DNA of 64,000 bases from Diphasiastrum complanatum (lineage: Eukaryota > Streptophyta > Lycopodiopsida > Lycopodiales > Lycopodiaceae): assembly GCA_029204225.1 (NCBI GenBank), contig CM055109.1, positions 24,084,422-24,148,421 on the forward strand. Direction: 5' to 3'. This document shows positions 60,531 to 64,000 of this stretch, in pieces. A program made the position numbers and the translations under genes. Positions within the stretch are counted from its first letter, which is position 1, and each line of letters starts with the position of its first letter. Below the pieces are notes generated by a model, which made no database searches, had not been told where the DNA came from, and was given only the letters and a program-made list of their open reading frames with translations.

Positions 60531-62346
60531 AAAAAATGACGACTTTTCTAAATACTGAAATTGTGAATATTCAATCGTAAATAATAAATTGTTATTTGTT
60601 TCTATATCGAATGTGAATTTCATGAATTATATCGAATCATGAAATCAGTGAGTACTGAATCATGATATTTGTGGTTACTCTCATAACTATTTACGATAAA
60701 ATTTGTTAATACAGATTGTCATATAGTGACTATGTTACAAATTGTGACCACTTTTGTGAATTTAAACGTGAAATTGAGAATTGTAAAACTTATCACTGCT
60801 TTCATCAATTCGTACATAGTAAATTGTGATATTCATTTTCTACAATTATAAAGATGCATCATGAAATTGTAAATATTATATCATGAAAATTACTACTTTT
60901 GTGAACATTACTTTTAAAAAAATTATATTTAGCTGTAAAACTACAAATACTTACTAATAAAAAATTCCATTACTTTTAAAAAATGATTGCAATAATTTAA
61001 AATTTACTATCTTAAAGATTATGCATAATATAGTGCCTTGATTATGAGATTGTGACATGATAAATATTCAAATATATAAATAATAATTAGTATATGTTGG
61101 GTTCATTATTACTTTACATGTAATTGAAGAGAAGTATATTGGAAAGTGATCAAACCAATATGCATAAGTTGAACCAGATTGAAATTCATGATCGGAGTTG
61201 TATAGTATATGACATTCAAATGATTTCGACCTATCTAAGAATATTTTTTAATGAAAAGCACTATTGTTTGATGGATTTTGCAACCAATAATATTCAGTAG
61301 CCAAACCTAGAAGAATAACCCCAAACTCTTAATCAATGATGACATCAGTCGAATCTTTTCTCTTATGTACTTAAAAGGACTGTTCGTTTAAATTTGGATG
61401 TGAGTTATTGTGACACAACTTTGGTCATCTAGATTTCTTTGAGCAATTCAGGTAAGTTATTACTCTTAGCGCAACTTTTCTTGGCAGTTACTTGTTATCA
61501 GACTTTAGGCTATTTGTTATTATATAGTATTATTACCACAACCATTTTCGTGATTTCATTAGTTGCATTGTAAACCACGATTGAAATGTCATTTTATGTT
61601 CTTGTTGAAGCATGGTTTTGCTTTCTCTTAATAAAACATGTACTTCTTAAATACTTGTGAATATTGATTGTGATTATTGTGAATGTTGATCGTGAATATT
61701 CTTGAATTGATGCCAACTTCAAAAAATTCCAAAATGACGGAAATATTTTGTAATCAAAATATTAAACCCATTGTAAGAAAAACAACCTTGTTTGGTTAAT
61801 TATGTTGTCTAATACAATGGAATAATAATCATAAATAAATCTTATCATGTCAGATCTCTTCACATGAACTCAATAACAAGCTGGTATTTAGCAATTTTAA
61901 TTTTACAAGTCCAAATTCATCTTCTAAAAGACAAAAAGACAAAAGTTGTATAGTTAGAAATTGAAATTTCTATTGCTTGTACCAAACTTTGATAATATAT
62001 ATTGAAATTTTCAATGTATGTATGCTAGTTATTATCATAGTATTATGTCATGAAGACCTTCCCAAAATGCTAAAACTGTTGGATTAACCAAAAAAGAACC
62101 TTACACCATAAAACATTTGCTTGCAAAAGTTAATAACAACATCAAAAATTTATTAAGCTATTCTTCTACATTCTTTTGATTTTCACAAAAAGTTGAAATA
62201 CGACAATATGACATGGCAAGGCCTTTGTGGTACAATACCACATCGTTCTTGTTTAACCTACTAAATAACCTATTACTTTTAAAAGTTGGGCCAAAAAAAC
62301 CTATTAGTCCTAGTTTTAACACGTAAATAACAATGTTTTAGCGGCC

Positions 62347-62347
<1 letters not shown>

Positions 62348-62385
<38 letters not shown>
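62348..62385. repeat. (GA)n microsatellite
   Basis: Pure GA dinucleotides followed by purine-rich GGTTGAAGGTTGAAGAGAGAGG. Confidence 0.95.
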
Positions 62386-62387
<2 letters not shown>

Positions 62388-63652
62388 TGAAGGTTGAAGA
62401 GAGAGGGGAGAGGAGAGTGAGGCTGAAGTCTGAAGCAGTCGCTGAAGGGCCCATGGGCCGCTAAAGGCTATAGGCTGAAGGTTGTATTGAGGCCCATGCT
62501 TAGTTGTAGCTTGTAGGCCTAATGCCCTTTTTCAGCAAATTAATAACTACATGTTTTTTTATAACAGGTTAAAAAAGTATTAGCCCTTTAGATTAGTAGG
62601 CTTTAAGAACCTCCAACTATAAATTTAGTAGATGAATATATAATTTTAAAAATGAGTTCATAAGGCTTTGTAGGTTTTTCGCAAGCACTGTATTGTATTA
62701 TAAATGATGTGTCTCTTTTAGGTGAGTTTGAGGCTTCGAACTGAAAAATGCGTGTTTGCTTTTCAATCTTCCCCGATTCAAAACCTTTTTTTTTCACTTT
62801 TCAGCATGCATGGCACACCTCATTTTTACTTTAGAATCACCTTGTTTTAATAAGTGATCACAATTGGGTCGTGAGCAAAGGGATACGCCTAGGGTACTCC
62901 CAACTCAAGTAGCAAAGAATCGGTTCACTAGGTCCCAAACATCAAATATTAGGCTTTCATAGGTGATCAAGTATGAAACTTCAATAACATAAACAAATAC
63001 CAATAATCAATAGCCAAATTTAAATCCAAGCGATATACTATTTCCAACCGTGGTCACAATGCCATTCTAGGCCTTGCCCGCGACCAAGGGTGGCAAGAGA
63101 TCTTGGATATTGGGGATCACATAGTGGGGGCTCTTAAGCCTCCGCCACTCTCTAGGTGAGGGCAACCCCAATACATCATTGTATCTCGGATATGAAATAT
63201 AGTCTTCACATTCCCATACTCTAGGTTCACCACTTGAAACCAAAACTATTTACACACCCAAACATATCATATATCATAGAAACAACTAATATCTTCCTAT
63301 AATTGGTCTTAACCAGGCCTACATTTTGAAGCCTTCCAAACCCTTCAGAGTCAACGCCCCCCCTACATAGGAAGGCATTTCAAGATGGTCTTTTATTCAC
63401 AAGAAGCTTCATCATAGAAGTGTGCATTCAAGAATTATTCATATTTTAGTAATGAATAAACAAAACTACAATTTTAAAGGAGTGCAAAATATAAATGAAA
63501 ACAATTCTCATTCTCAAAATTACCTAGTAGAGACACCTCAGTTGTTAACAAAAAAATCACAATAGCTTAGAAATGTCACAACAAAGTCGTTGGGATCGAT
63601 TACATAGGCAAACATAAAGTCTTTCGACTGTAGTTGTGAAAATACAGACTAT

Positions 63653-63967
63653 TTAGACGAAGTGATAAGAGAGATCAGACAGAATGATAAAGAAAGCATT
63701 GCATGCATACTCTGACACTAATCTGAACGCGACAAGATAGTAATTTGATTCAAAACCTGTATAGAAATAAGAGTCAGTTGATGCTAGAGCACAAGACAAA
63801 TGTTTCAAGAAACTCAATGTTTCTACCCACAAAGCGCTTTTAGCTTGTGAGCCATTACCTATAGAAATACACGAGATTTCTACACATGCAGCAACCGTCT
63901 CAATCGAATTCATCGACTTGACGAAGTCCCCGCCGACACCGACGAATTGCCAAGGCACCAATCTCAA
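63653..63967 (-). CDS. Unrecognised ORF at window edge
   Basis: A 104-codon open frame with balanced composition (GVGGDFVKSMNSIETVAACV, ALWVETLSFLKHLSCALAST) that looks more protein-like than surrounding frames. The first codon is not ATG; the first ATG is 20 codons in. It may be an exon of a gene continuing beyond 64000. No family recognised. Confidence 0.25.
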   Translation of the reverse strand: MRLVPWQFVGVGGDFVKSMNSIETVAACVEISCISIGNGSQAKSALWVETLSFLKHLSCALASTDSYFYTGFESNYYLVAFRLVSEYACNAFFIILSDLSYHFV

Positions 63968-64000
63968 CCAAAGTCATCGACGATGATGAAGTCAAGACTC

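Larger units (their letters stand above)
59357..63652. other. AT-rich region without recognised genes
   Basis: About 4.3 kb, strongly AT-rich between 60100 and 62330, with simple-repeat-like tracts and no frame with known domains. 62800-63650 is more balanced but also without coding signals I can support. Confidence 0.5.

Overview
The window is plant nuclear DNA. The evidence is one split gene encoding a plant-type VPS26 retromer subunit on the minus strand, surrounded and invaded by LTR retrotransposons and LINEs. The LTR elements use the usual plant initiator-Met tRNA primer site (TGGTATCAGAGCC). Introns reach many kilobases and are filled by nested elements, as in a large, repeat-rich genome. 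Species cannot be told from the sequence; no organelle, bacterial or CRISPR features are present.

Host gene. Ten coding exons between 4340 and 22303 (minus) spell a complete VPS26 of 297 residues after the initiator Met. All splice phases close without a gap. Nine introns follow GT-AG; one has a GC donor. The exon carrying the ATG is expected to end exactly at ATG. The best candidate is at 58368-58370, which would make intron 1 about 36 kb and place most of this window inside the gene.

Layout. 1-3300: the 3' part of a non-coding LTR element inserted in an old copia RNase H. 4037-8208: VPS26 3' half. 8209-17258: a 9-kb intron holding a LINE piece, a gypsy-type LTR split by a gag-only element, and a copia gag split by a copia/gypsy chimera. 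17259-22303: VPS26 exons 2-4, with a 3.8-kb copia in intron 2 antisense to the gene. 23730-28850: a LINE and a copia remnant. 29000-33560: low-copy-looking DNA with direct repeats and an unrecognised exon-like coding stretch. 34190-42700: a copia split by a young 6.3-kb Ty3/gypsy chromovirus-like element with identical LTRs. 42740-46640: a LINE carrying a solo LTR. 47408-56545: a decayed gypsy split by a 5.6-kb non-coding LARD-like element. 56600-57130: a gypsy integrase piece. 57630-64000: a minisatellite, the candidate VPS26 promoter/exon 1, a Cys-rich ORF, and AT-rich DNA with no recognised gene.

The most interesting structures are the copia/gypsy chimera at 13560-15890, the palindrome-rich leaders of several unrelated LTR elements, the young gypsy element whose reverse transcriptase and integrase are each broken by one transition, and the probable giant TE-filled first intron of VPS26.
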